Positions 23,171 to 36,100 of a stretch of DNA of 64,000 nucleotides are shown piece after piece. The stretch spans positions 1,348,614 to 1,412,613 of the forward strand of contig SCFE01000006.1 in NCBI GenBank assembly GCA_004352715.1. Direction: 5' to 3'. The translations under genes were made by a program, and so were the position numbers. Within the stretch, counting starts at the first letter, position 1; the number at the start of each line of letters is the position of its first letter. This stretch comes from Hofstenia miamia. Its lineage: Eukaryota > Xenacoelomorpha > Acoela. Under the pieces are notes generated by a model. It was not told the DNA's origin. It did no database searches and saw only the letters and a list, made by a program, of their open reading frames with translations.

Positions 23171-24834
23171 TAATTTTTCGTTGTTTTTTCTAATCGGTGG
23201 AAATTTGCTCTAAATTTCTATTCGATAATATAATTGTTTTAATTGTTCTTTCTTAGACTTCATTAGTGTGTAAATGATTTGTTTCTATATGTTCCTTTGT
23301 AGTAATAATTCATATGATTTGAATTATGAAAGGTAGTTAATAATTGTATTTTTACATATTATCTATTGAGAATATATTTTTGAATTGTTCTATATTTTTA
23401 TTTTTGTAAATAATATTAATGCCACGCTTGAATATTTTTCATTATTTTATTTTTCTTGTTGTCCTAATTATTTTAATTTCACGGATTTTTTTATAGTGCT
23501 ATCATTAATTGACCGTGAATGTTTGTACTATTTTTGGTGAAAATTATCTTTACAATAAATAATACGTCAAATAAAAATGTTTCTTGATCTACATTACTGG
23601 GAAGATGAATATAATTAAAACACCTAATTGTAATTTTAGCTAGCAAATGTTTTACACATACTTGGATTGAAAGGCTGAAATATAATAGTTTTGGTGTTTA
23701 AAAATAAAGTATGGATAAAGCGAGAGTTATTATTTATGGTACATTTGTATGAATTGATCAAAAACAAACCAAATCCTAGACAAAATAATGAGCATGTGTA
23801 ATTCGAATACCAGGTCACAACAGTCAACCAACGCAAAGGAAGAAATTAACATCAAGACAACTAATGCTTTAATTGTACTTACATTCTTACATTCTTAAGT
23901 TCTTGCGGATTGTCCCAGTGCAATGTAGGCCTAATTCGAAAGCATAAAATGAATAAATTAAAGTCTAAAATTTAAAGTAAATTAGCATACTGCTATGCAT
24001 GTGATAGCATATGTTTACTGATAGAAAATTGTGATATAGAAAGCCAATGCTATTTGAAAAAAGTGAACAACAAATATAGGACATTCTCTGGAGTTCATCC
24101 TTTCATTTTAAGTGGTAGATCTCAGGTATTAATAGAACAGCAGTTTCAAAGCAACTATTATTGTTGTTTGCGTATTGAAATCTTCTATTAGGCCATGATA
24201 ACAAAAGTCTCTGCTTATAGAGGCTTATGTTGCAAGAAACAACCAACTAAATGTTCATGGGATTGGTATTTCTGATTTTACACAACTCATGTGAAATTTT
24301 GTCACATATGTAAAAAATATATGATATGTTATATGTTAACTTAAAATGAATTTTTGTGAAATTGATAGAAAAGTGAAAATTGCCTTGAATATGTGATTAG
24401 CCCTAATGCCAAATCATTTGAATCGAAACCCTTTGACAGACCCTAACACAAACTCATAACCACAGTCAACATTTGATGCCTAAAATAGACGCAATCTAAG
24501 CCCCATTTCTAATTAAAGAAAACGTATTACGTAACCAAGGCTTAAACTGGACTGGAATTTTTCTTGGAAACAACCAATGATTTATAAGGATTTTTGTCCT
24601 AACTGGCAATGCTTGTCACACGTGTCGTGTGGTATTACAAACCTCAGAAAGCAGTAAAATATCCCGGCTTACAGTAACTTTTTACTTAGATTTAAGTGTA
24701 CTATTCATTGAATCATACCAAAATGGAGATGCATACTTCATTTTGTTGGGCCCGGTTTCAATTCTGCCAAAGACAAATATTTCAATAATATCTGAATAAA
24801 TATTAAGTAGAAAGATTCAATGATATCATTTTAG
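23171..24834. other. Noncoding DNA upstream of the first recognised F-spondin exon
   Basis: The exons for the signal peptide and first half of the Reeler domain of the F-spondin gene must lie upstream of 24835, here or further left. I searched by eye for a signal peptide or Reeler-like frame with proper splice sites and found none I trust. Confidence 0.4.
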
Positions 24835-25426
24835 CCAGATGAATTCTATTCCGAACGAGTTCCAAATTGCGAACGTAATCTGAGAAATATTGATCGCAGC
24901 ATAAAGAAACGTGTTGAAATGAAATGGGAGTCACCATCTGATAACGAATGCATTCAAATCAAGTAAGAATAGCTATTCACTGGATTTTTATTTAACACAC
25001 ATTTTTCAACAGCAAATATTGAATTCTCAATAATATCTTCACTTTCTCAATAAATGTAATTGAATTATTAATATTTAAAATTTATTGTAAAATTTGAATT
25101 TTTTACAAAGGCAATGGTTAAAATTCTACCTTTTACTCCAAGCTTATAGTCCATTTCAAAACATAGATTATAAAATCCAGGTTGAAATTTGGCAGAATTT
25201 TAAAATTTAATAACTTTTAGATAAAACATATTAAATTTGATTTCACCAATATGTGCTTATTGGATTTTATGACACTGTTTTGTTTACTCAATGTCATATT
25301 TTGATTAAATTTGAAGATTTTGGGCCAGTGCAAATGTCCAATAATGACACCGGGAAAGAGTGTAATTTTTATATTCAAATGAGAGATCACTAGTTCAAAT
25401 GAGGGGAAACTTCTAGTGATAAATCA

Positions 25427-25466
<40 letters not shown>

Positions 25467-27504
25467 ATTTGAACAATGTTGCTTATGTCAAACTTTGCTA
25501 AATGTATGAATATTATTTTCTGTTGGAGAATAAATGCAATACAGCTACCTAACAGTAAATATATGCTAAAAGTTAGTACTAATAGCATTTTTCTGATTCG
25601 AATGATTGCTTACAGATTAGTGCCGAAAGTTTTGGTAGCAGCTACTCGATAATGCATTTTTGGTTTAGGCATCGTTACCAGAAACGTCTCAATGATATGA
25701 GTCAAATTATTTACAATATTTTATACAAACAGCCTTTTATAAAAAGTCAACTTAAATGTCTACACTAGGATTTTTTTTAATCAATCACTCTAAAGTTCAA
25801 CAATAAATTATCGAATGTTCAACATTCCAAAAATCGGTTTTCGATAAATATATATATTGTAAATAATGTAGATTATCTTTTGTACATCACTGTGTATACG
25901 TTTTCGATCTGCACAATTTGTGCTGCCAGAATATATTTCAAACAATTTTGAAACAGGATTTGAAAATATGCTCAAAATCAAACAGCTCAACTTCTCCCAC
26001 ATTCAATCACGTCTGCTTCAACCATTTTTGTGCATTGAATGGTCCCAGCTCTTTGGACAAAAAATGCAAATGGTGAGCAGTCTGAGTTGGCTACTTGGCG
26101 AACAAACTTGGACTAGCCGGAGAGATTCAAATGGCGGCATAAAGATACTATTTAGGGATCAGAACAACTCTCAAACTAGTTTGCAGCTGAAAGGATGACA
26201 TTGGGAATGAAATACGTATTTTAGAGTTTGAAACTTTTCTTGCTCTGAATTAAAATGCCCCGAAAGGGGCAATTCTTTTCAAAACACGCTAACAATAGTA
26301 ATTTAATCCATACCTTACAAACTGATATTTTATACCCGTCTTTTTAAATACAAACATTTGGATTATAGGTAATTCATTTTAAATTGAATTCAGTCAGACG
26401 TCCACCCTGTATATGTGATCTATGTACTGAAAGTTAAATGTTTTGATAGAATGTTGAAACATACAAGTTTCCCATGGATATGCATACAATATTGAGATAA
26501 ATTAAATTGAGGAGTTGTGAGTTGGAAATTGACCAGTATATAACAATGATTCATGATATGAGTGCGTACTAGAGATTATCTGCATACATGAAACCACTTC
26601 ATTACTTAGATATTCGGAGATTTTTAGCATATTTGATCATAAATTTATAGCATTGGGAATATCTTGATTAAATTCATGAATCTCATTTATCCCAAAACGC
26701 TTAGTTAGTGAACAATATACATATTTATACTTTGAGTCTGAAATTAACAATTGAATGGTAGAAGTTTATATCACAATAAGAACAAGATCTACAGTCACGT
26801 TGCTTCATCTAATTAGTTAATTAAAAATTTGAGAACCTTATGATTCGTCGACTTTTCTTTTCTGGCGACTTCTTACATCTTACAAAAAGTAATTTAAATT
26901 TTTTTCTTCAAGCAAAAATCTAGAAATACTTTTATAGCCCTAGCTTTAGAAAATTGGCTTTGCTTAGGTTATAAAACATAGAACCATTTTGAAAAATTTA
27001 ATTTTAACAAGTATTATTAGTCATGTCAAATCAAGCCGAATGTTAAGATTACAGTGAGAAAGCATATTCATGTATAATAACAAAATTATTTCAATTTGTT
27101 AAGTGTATTTTAAAGAATATATAACCGTTTTGATCACATGACTAGTTTTTAACACAGATTTCGTAAAAATTAATATTAAGAATAAACTATGTATTAACTC
27201 AATTCTAGCATTCCCTTAACACTGTCTTAGATTGCGAAACTTTCCTAAAATACATTCTTATAAGACGGTACCTCGACATTAGAAAACTAATAAAAACGAT
27301 TTTTTTAGTTTTAACAACTTACAGAACCTTTGACAACTTCAAATTTACAACATGATTGAAATTTTTTAATGTATTTTTTAAAAAAACCAGTTGAGTAATT
27401 TGAAAATTGTGCTTAATTGTATTTTAGATCCACAGTCATCGCTTCGTACAGAGAAAAAAAATGGTATGGTGATGACAGACTAGTTGTTACAATATGTGGA
27501 ACTT
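24835..27504 (+). CDS. SPON1: F-spondin exons 1-2 of the window: Reeler domain, second half
   Basis: Exon 24835-24962 (phase 0 in, phase 2 out) encodes 42 residues from PDEFYSERVPNCERN to CIQI. The donor is AA|gtaaga. Exon 27428-27504 continues with K-STVIASYREKKWYGDD and ends ICGT in phase 1 at a gtaagt donor. The two cysteines and the W-x-S-P-S motif occupy the same relative places as in Reeler domains of known F-spondins, directly before the Spondin domain. Confidence 0.85.
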
Positions 27505-30500
27505 GTAAGTAACCGAATTCAGGTGATAATCTTTCAATAGCTTTTATTGTATTTAATGCAAAGAGAGTCAGTCATATAAAAACTGTGCCAAATAACTATT
27601 TTTATATATAATATTGCTAAGCCTTGTTTAATCCTTAATTTAAAAAAATTATCAAAATTAAAGCTTAAATTTAATACTTTGTTAATACAGTCAAATAAAT
27701 TCCTTTAAATCGACAACAAATAAACATTTAGCGCGTATAAATATTACTTTATCAAACTAACTGCTGGAGGCTTCTTGTCCTCACCTCGCAATCTAAGGAA
27801 AAGTATTTACACATTTGTCACAATTTCTGCGCTTGTTGATACTGAGAAGCAAGAATTTATATTAAATTTATGCTTATTGTTGATTATACATTCAATAAAC
27901 TAGCGAGAGTTATCTCGTTTGTCGCATGTAAGATTCACAAACATGTATTGAATGAGATTATACCGACGACAGAAGTATAAGCTAAACACGTTATTTCTGA
28001 AAATATAGCGGTTTTGATTTTAATCTCAAGTTTTGAGTACCCGTCACACCTCAGATGTATCCATATAAATGATTTATAACAATTGCTACATGGTAGTAGC
28101 GCTTCTGAAATACATATACAATTGATTTCCGTGTTGATTGCAATTGGTCAAAAATGCACACATTAAAATATATTCACGTTCAAGTGAATAACAATAAACT
28201 TAATGAAAAAATTAATTTATTCATAATTCAGCTTGAGCTTGGCTGTTGTTGTTCTCATTAATCATGGAAATCAGACTACTGAATTGAAATTTTAAACCAT
28301 CAAAACATATAAAAAAATTGATATATATCCCTAAAAATTATTGAGCATCTGTACAAATTGAGTTATATTCATATTCTGAATATACACTGAGTAGCTGTAC
28401 CTACTAGTTTTTTATAAAAATTAATAAACAAAAATGTACGATAAAAAACATATTTTACTATCAAAGTAATCACAGTTGAAATATTATCAAAAATTCTACT
28501 TAATGAAAGAGATAGAAGCAGCGCTGCTATATGCAGGTACTGTAATAGAAAACAGTGAACAACGTATTTTACAATTTCAAAATGTTCCTTTTCAATCGTT
28601 TTCGAGATCAAATCACATCAATTGATTTAAAAATCAATATCAAAAGAATTGGTTTGATATCGAAAAGTTGATGTAAATTACAATTACTATCAATGGAAAT
28701 AACGCAGCCACATGGTAACAAATTAAGTAGAATTTAAATTTAAATTTAAATTGTACTGACACCGATTTGAATCTACAAAACTACATTTTTAACTTATTGT
28801 GAATGTCGAATGATCCAGTGCATTGTAGATATGCGGAAAAGATTAAATACGGTACGGCTAAAAAAATCGGGATTGGCGCTGCATTATGGTTCATGGTCGG
28901 ACCATACACATGTGTCTAATACAAATTTGTTTAAAAAATTATCGTTCAATTCTAAACATTAGGTTATAATCTTCTTAATCGTGTTCGCATCAACTTTTTA
29001 TGTCTAGTGTGAAAATGTGAGTCTCATTAATTTAGAAAAACTTGATAAACATGCTTCGATAAAATTTTATGAGATTATTGTTCTAAATTTTGCCACTATC
29101 TTTTTGCACCGATTACCAATAAATAAACATCGCTCAAGAATCTTCAATCGACCGTTTTATGCATGTTAACATGTAATATCCTGCCGAGCTAGAATTACAT
29201 TAGCGAAATAATCATCCACACAAGTTTCGTTAAAATCATAAAAGTTATTTCCTACCATTAGAAGAAGGACATCCATTATATGCATTCTGTGTTTGTAAAT
29301 GCTTTATGCATAATAGCTAATGACTTCAATCTAAGGTGGTGGAAGAAACACCTAGATAAATGATATAAGATTAATCTTAAGTCATTCAACCTGAAGGCAG
29401 AAACTATAAAGAGATTTCATTACCACATACGTAGCTTCCGCATAATTCTTCCTGTCGATTTGTAATTTTGATATTACTTAAATTTATAAACGTTTTTAAT
29501 GTATTACATGTGTTTTAAGCGTTTTTGTTTATTATAATTGGAACGGCTAATAAAACAGGATAGTTTTATATTTTATGAAATAATACTGCTTAACTGGCAC
29601 GACGGCTATATGACAGTGTGGACTAATTCTGATAAGAATTTATTGCCGGCTTTCAGTGTAGCGATTGCGAAGAACTGCTTTTTACACGAAATAACATCGC
29701 GTTTAAGAATATAAGCATTGTTGTTGTAATGAGAAATCAATAAATAATAGCGAAGTTTATTTGGACTTGAAGACTTTTACCGGCCAGTACTTTCGTCTGG
29801 AGATAAGAATGCTTTTCTGAACAGTTGTAACAATGTCTTGCTTCTTATTTCTCTCGTTTTATGTTGGAATTGCTATTTCTTTAGACAAGGACAACGATGC
29901 CGTTCTCAGTAATCCAAAAATCGTTGAATGCGTGGCATGTGGACAAGCAAGTTACAGACTTAGATTTAATGGTAAATGGGATTCCAGCGTTCATGAAGAC
30001 ATGCCAGAAGGTAATTTATTAATTGTTAAAGTTAAATTTCTAAACATTTATTGAATTTATCAAGATGATCACATTTCCTTGAAAAAATGAATTGTTTTTA
30101 AAGATCTATGAATAGTGAATAATATTCACAATTTTAAAATAACAAGAATTTTGTCTAATTTGAATTCAACGATTCATGAAATATATTGTACTGGAAATGA
30201 ATTTAGTTTTTCTTTAGAAAGTTGCATATTTATTGCATAAGCTATTTAATATTTGACATTAATATGTAAAATTTGATAAATGAGTACAACTCGTGTATTT
30301 GATAAGTATGGGGCAAATATAACTGTTTACATACCAAAAAACAAAGAGTAATTTCATATTTAGTATTTCTAAATTCAATTGATCAGTTTCCAAAGACAAT
30401 ATATCACTTCAAATATTTTTTCCCCTACTGTAGGCCTTCAGTTCTGAGCATAGGAAAAAACTTAACGAAAAAATTTAAAATTATTAAATTGTTTATGAGA

Positions 30501-32423
30501 GGATTGGCAAATATTACTGGCCTCTAAAAATTATATATTTGCTCATTTCAGTTTTTTAGTTGAAATATAACTTTATTATAGTTAATTAGATAAATATGTT
30601 TATACAAAATTTAAAAGCATCATTTTGCAAGCAGGAATATAGCTAACACTGAATCATGCAATATCTTGCAAAAACTTTAAATTTCTATTTTGTAGACTCA
30701 GTTACTATTGTTTCAACTCTTCCAAATGTTTTCCATTGGCTGTAAGACTACAGAAAATTAATTAATGATTCTCTGCTATCTGAAAATGAATAAAAATATT
30801 GTTTTAAAAGATTTAATGTTTTTTTTAGAATTGCTTACAAACTTCTGTACCTAAATTTATTGAATCAACACGTTCAAATAATTATTCTTATTTTTTGACA
30901 ATGCCAAATTTAATAAACTTTAAATTGATTGACTTAAGCACGCTAACTCGATTGAAGTTAAGAATTGATATTGATATGTAAGGAAATTGATTAGAAAGCT
31001 CCTCTTGGTGCTGAATTCTTCAAGTGTGGCGAATGTTGGAGGTTTATCGCAGCATATGGAATCATTGAGTAAATTAATAGAAAACAACAAGTTGTGCGAA
31101 CCGCTTATTAAAATGTGGAAAGACAAAGCCAACTTCTTGAAAGTTTTGTAAAAAATTCAATTAATGCACATGTCATTAAATAATTATAGACATTTTGGGT
31201 GACTAGCTGCAATTGATTATTGCGTTTAGAATACCTCGCCAAATGGATGGCCCTAGTTGGAGCTTCTCACAACGAAAACTTCAAAATCTTTGAGTTCGAT
31301 AAAGTAGCCACTACAGAATTTGCTTCGTCTCTTTATGCACATAATTTTTCAAATCAACTTGCAAGTACTTTCAAAAAAGCGGTATGTAGGGAATGCAGTT
31401 ACCACAGAATTGTATTTGATAGAAAAATGTGTGTTTTTTACTCGCATTTCTAAGAGTATATTTCATTTTAATGAAGCTGTTCCTTTTGCATAGGAATATT
31501 GATTTTTCAAACTTAAACAATCAAAATCTAATTTTGTATGTATAAAAATTTATATATATATATATATATATTCTATGTAGCATGACTTAGAAAAGATTGC
31601 CCAAAAAGGCATTGCAGTCAGTGCAGAAGAGTCTTGTTTTTACCTAATTAACTGCTGTAAGCTATTGTTTTTCGGTTCATTACCATATGAATCTTTTAGC
31701 ATCATTCAATTTTGGAAATTTTTTGAAGTTCTTGTAAAAAATCTTGCATGCTCCAAGAATTTTCACTTCATAGAGGAAGGAATTTTTTTGTTTTCATTTT
31801 ATATATTTTTAAGTTTTACAGATTATTTCTAAACATGTACATTATTTCAAAAGTCACTAATCTAGCTTCAAAATTTTTGTTTTCAATTTTCTACAATCAA
31901 CTATAATCTTCTAATGTTCAAATTTGCATCTCAATTAGCAATGTAATGGGATTTGCACATGATTTTATGACCAATATTTTAGAAACTTCTAAATAAATTC
32001 TTACAAAAATTGTGAATATGTTAAGTTTTTCACGCTGAATACGAATTTTGTGTTATATTTTACATACCATGCATATTTACTAACATAGTTTTTGGGGGTC
32101 CCTTTGCAGGGTCACAAGATGAAAATGAAATTGCATATATAAAAATTGAGGAGAGATTTGAATTCACAATCCTAAAATTAACCTAACTGCAAAAATCAAA
32201 GCCATAGTGTTCATCACTGTAAAAAGAATTTGTTCAGTTAAGTGTTCGAGAACTTTTGATTGCTACTGTATATATAATTATTTTTTAATTCAATTGATTT
32301 AAGGTATTAACAATCCAGCATTAATTTTTAAGTTTTTAACCCAATTGCAAAAAATCAAAGCTATAGTGTTCATCCCTGTAAAAAGAATTTGTTCAGTTAG
32401 GTGTTCAAAAACTTTTGACCAGT

Positions 32424-32461
<38 letters not shown>

Positions 32462-33093
32462 TATACAGTAGTGTGAAAAAGTTTGAAAAAATTTTTTATA
32501 CCGATACCGGATTAACCAAAGCCCAACTAAATTCTTCCAGCATCGTACATGATAAAATAATTAGGTATATTTGAATAGATACCACTATGAGCAGTTTTCT
32601 TTTACATCTTAGATACAAAAAGAAAGTCATAAATTAACATAAATCGTTTTACAAGTAGAAAGTGTTTATTATGGTATACGATAATTCATTAATTCCATAA
32701 TTGATATTTATGATGCCGATAAGAAGGTATAAATTTCCAAATAATTAAAAAATTATGATTTAATTCTTGCCAGAAACGAACGAATGTTGAAAACAAGATA
32801 TTCCATGGTATGATTGGAAGCTATCGAATGTTGGAAATGATTATTTAAATCTAATTTAGATTGTAATCAAGCACTCGCTTCCATTTACTGAATAAATAAT
32901 GGCCATCGATTCTTAATCGAGAGTCGATAAGAGCCATAGAACTAAGCTGTCACAGCTTGACAAGGATTATTCAAGAATGCAGGCTCTCTAAGAAATTCTC
33001 ATTAATATCATGGTTAAAATTTTCATTATGTAGTGGTGCTTAGCTTAAATTTTTCAAATTTTTAAACACACACATATATAATCTTTGCATACA

Positions 33094-33136
<43 letters not shown>

Positions 33137-36100
33137 TTCGTTTTGGAAAGACCCGAAAAAAGATGAATGAACTAATATGAATACGCCTTTGAAGCAATGC
33201 ACCCAAAGCGATTGTATTATTACGAATAGATCCATTAGTTAATAAATGTGAGTAATATATTTTAGCCATAACTTTGTGCCTTCCATAATCATTTTCAGAC
33301 ACCCCCGTTGATAAACTATTTTGATTAGAAATAATGTTAACAGTGTGTGAACTATTTCTCACACTCGAATTGGTTTGTATAAACAACGCCTGGTGCTTTC
33401 CCTCGCAATGTTCCATTTAACTAAATTTTATTTGCTTCTGTATTGAATCGATTTTTAATTTAATAACATAATAAGCAAAAATGGTTTTTTAATATTTTAT
33501 AATTCTACATTTTTCCGAAGTAAATTTTCCTATTTGTTTTTATACGCGTTACAAAATGCAATTCTCTAGGACATTTCATGGAAAGAGGACTTCGAGTTTG
33601 ATGTTTACATGTAATTTTCGTAGAATGAAGGTGTTGTTTAGGTTTGGACAACTAACACCTTTCTGAATTTAGAATTACTTTCGCACAAAGAAAGTCCTTA
33701 AACATTATTTAGAAACTGAAACTGTTTCTGCAATTCACAAAAGTTTAAGTCGCGGAATATTACAGTANATGATCTTCTTTACAATTGGACAGTGTTTCTT
33801 ATATGAATTATTGAAATTAGTGCTTAGTTTCTCATTAATGGGAACTGTGTTTAAATACTTATGCCAATTTAGATTTAATAAGTCAAAAACGAATTCTGGT
33901 TTGCTAAGTCTTTTATNATGAACTAATATGAATACGCCTTTGAAGCAATGCACCCAAAGCGATTGTATTATTACGAATAGATCCATTAGTTAATAAATGT
34001 GAGTAATATATTTTAGCCATAACTTTGTGCCTTCCATAATCATTTTCAGACACCCCCGTTGATAAACTATTTTGATTAGAAATAATGTTAACAGTGTGTG
34101 AACTATTTCTCACACTCGAATTGGTTTGTATAAACAACGCCTGGTGCTTTCCCTCGCAATGTTCCATTTAACTAAATTTTATTTGCTTCTGTATTGAATC
34201 GATTTTTAATTTAATAACATAATAAGCAAAAATGGTTTTTTAATATTTTATAATTCTACATTTTTCCGAAGTAAATTTTCCTATTTGTTTTTATACGCGT
34301 TACAAAATGCAATTCTCTAGGACATTTCATGGAAAGAGGACTTCGAGTTTGATGTTTACATGTAATTTTCGTAGAATGAAGGTGTTGTTTAGGTTTGGAC
34401 AACTAACACCTTTCTGAATTTAGAATTACTTTCGCACAAAGAAAGTCCTTAAACATTATTTAGAAACTGAAACTGTTTCTGCAATTCACAAAAGTTTAAG
34501 TCGCGGAATATTACAGTATCCACTATTTTAAAGTGATAGCTGTCTCTTAGTGTACGGACGATATACGTATGCCACTAAAATAGTATACAGTGTATACGCG
34601 GCGCGGGGTTTAATAATGATAACAAGCCATTAGTGGGCAGTAGCCAGTAATGTCATAATCAGATGCCAGGCTAGGCATATGCCTTCGGATAAGTAACGGA
34701 TCTACATCAGCACATGATTTATTCTGATTTGTGAAAAGTGTTGTCATTTTAGGCTTTTGACGGATGAGTACAAATGTATCTAGCCGATAACAAAATACGT
34801 AGGTATTCAAACAATATTGGTATACATCAAGTATACGTATAGTATACGTATAACAAGGGGATATGTATACGTATACCGTCGTATCTTACTGTCACTACTA
34901 ATTTTATACACGATTCAAGCAGCAAATCTAAGAATTAACTGAAATATGATTTAAAATGATTTATTAGAGCTAAGACGATTTTGCAAATCTTATCCAATTT
35001 CAAGAATTCACTAAATGTTAAAGAATCATGAAAGAACCGAAAATTGTGTCTTGAATTTGAACAGGGTGGAAACAAATCAATACAAAATACAAGTTGGCTA
35101 AAAAATTTAGAAGAGGGTTTCCTAAGAGGGTCGGCCGGGTCGCATTCTTAAAGACTAATTGATTATAAAGATTTTTGTATTTTTATTGGTCTTACATTGT
35201 TTTCATTGATGCTTTTATTGTAAAATTTTTGGTGCTTATTCGACTAGTAATTTTTTTTATTGGGTCGGGTCACGGATCAGTGTTAGACGGGTCAGTCATT
35301 GTTAGATTGGTCGAGTTGAATGGTGGTTAAAAAAATTTACCCGCTTCTTATCTCGGTTTAGACTGAATCCTGAACCCCCCCCCCGCGCACATATCGCTCA
35401 CTGATGAAAAAACTAGACCATATTTCGGGTTTGCTCTTGCTAATCGCTTTAAAATTCATATTTTCATTAATTATTAAAATTAGCATGCATTTTGTGTCCA
35501 AAATGAGGCAATATACATGATTCAGGTCTCGTGTAGGAGACTTTTACATTATGTTATGTTTGTGTACCGACAAGGACTTCTGTGATATATTTATATCGCA
35601 GCGTCCATGCTGCCAAATATGAGGAAATTTTAAGGTCCAACAACAATATGTATATATGAAACTTAATAATCTCGTTACAAAATTAATTGCTTAGTTTAGT
35701 TATTCAACTTTAGAGTAATAATATCAGAACTGTTATCAAGATTTCTGACCTGCCATCATCAGTAGGTTCCGGCTCAGCACAGTTTTCCACAACTCCATCA
35801 AATCACTTAGTATCATTCATTGCCATTGTTACCCCGAGTCCAGATTGGTAAGTGAAGTTATGGTAGATTATCAGTAACAGACTTGTCAACGAGCCAAAAT
35901 TCTTAAACTCGGCTCGTCGCATATTTTTTTAAAAATATTGCACTCTCTGAATTTTTTTACATAGCTCGTTCTATTGTTTAATAAACATTTTAAAATACAA
36001 TTAAAAAAGGTATATTGAATGAAAAAAAGAAAAATCTGCATAAACAAATTAAAAAGCATAACTATAAGCTTGCTTGGCTAATAAAGGTACGTTTTGGGCT

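Noticed and set aside
24061-24127. Stretch with AG and GT borders considered as the missing first Reeler exon
   Set aside because: The translation does not resemble a Reeler domain and the borders are weak.
25920-26198. 92-codon frame in an F-spondin intron
   Set aside because: No similarity to F-spondin or to any family I recognise, and it has no splice sites that fit the gene.
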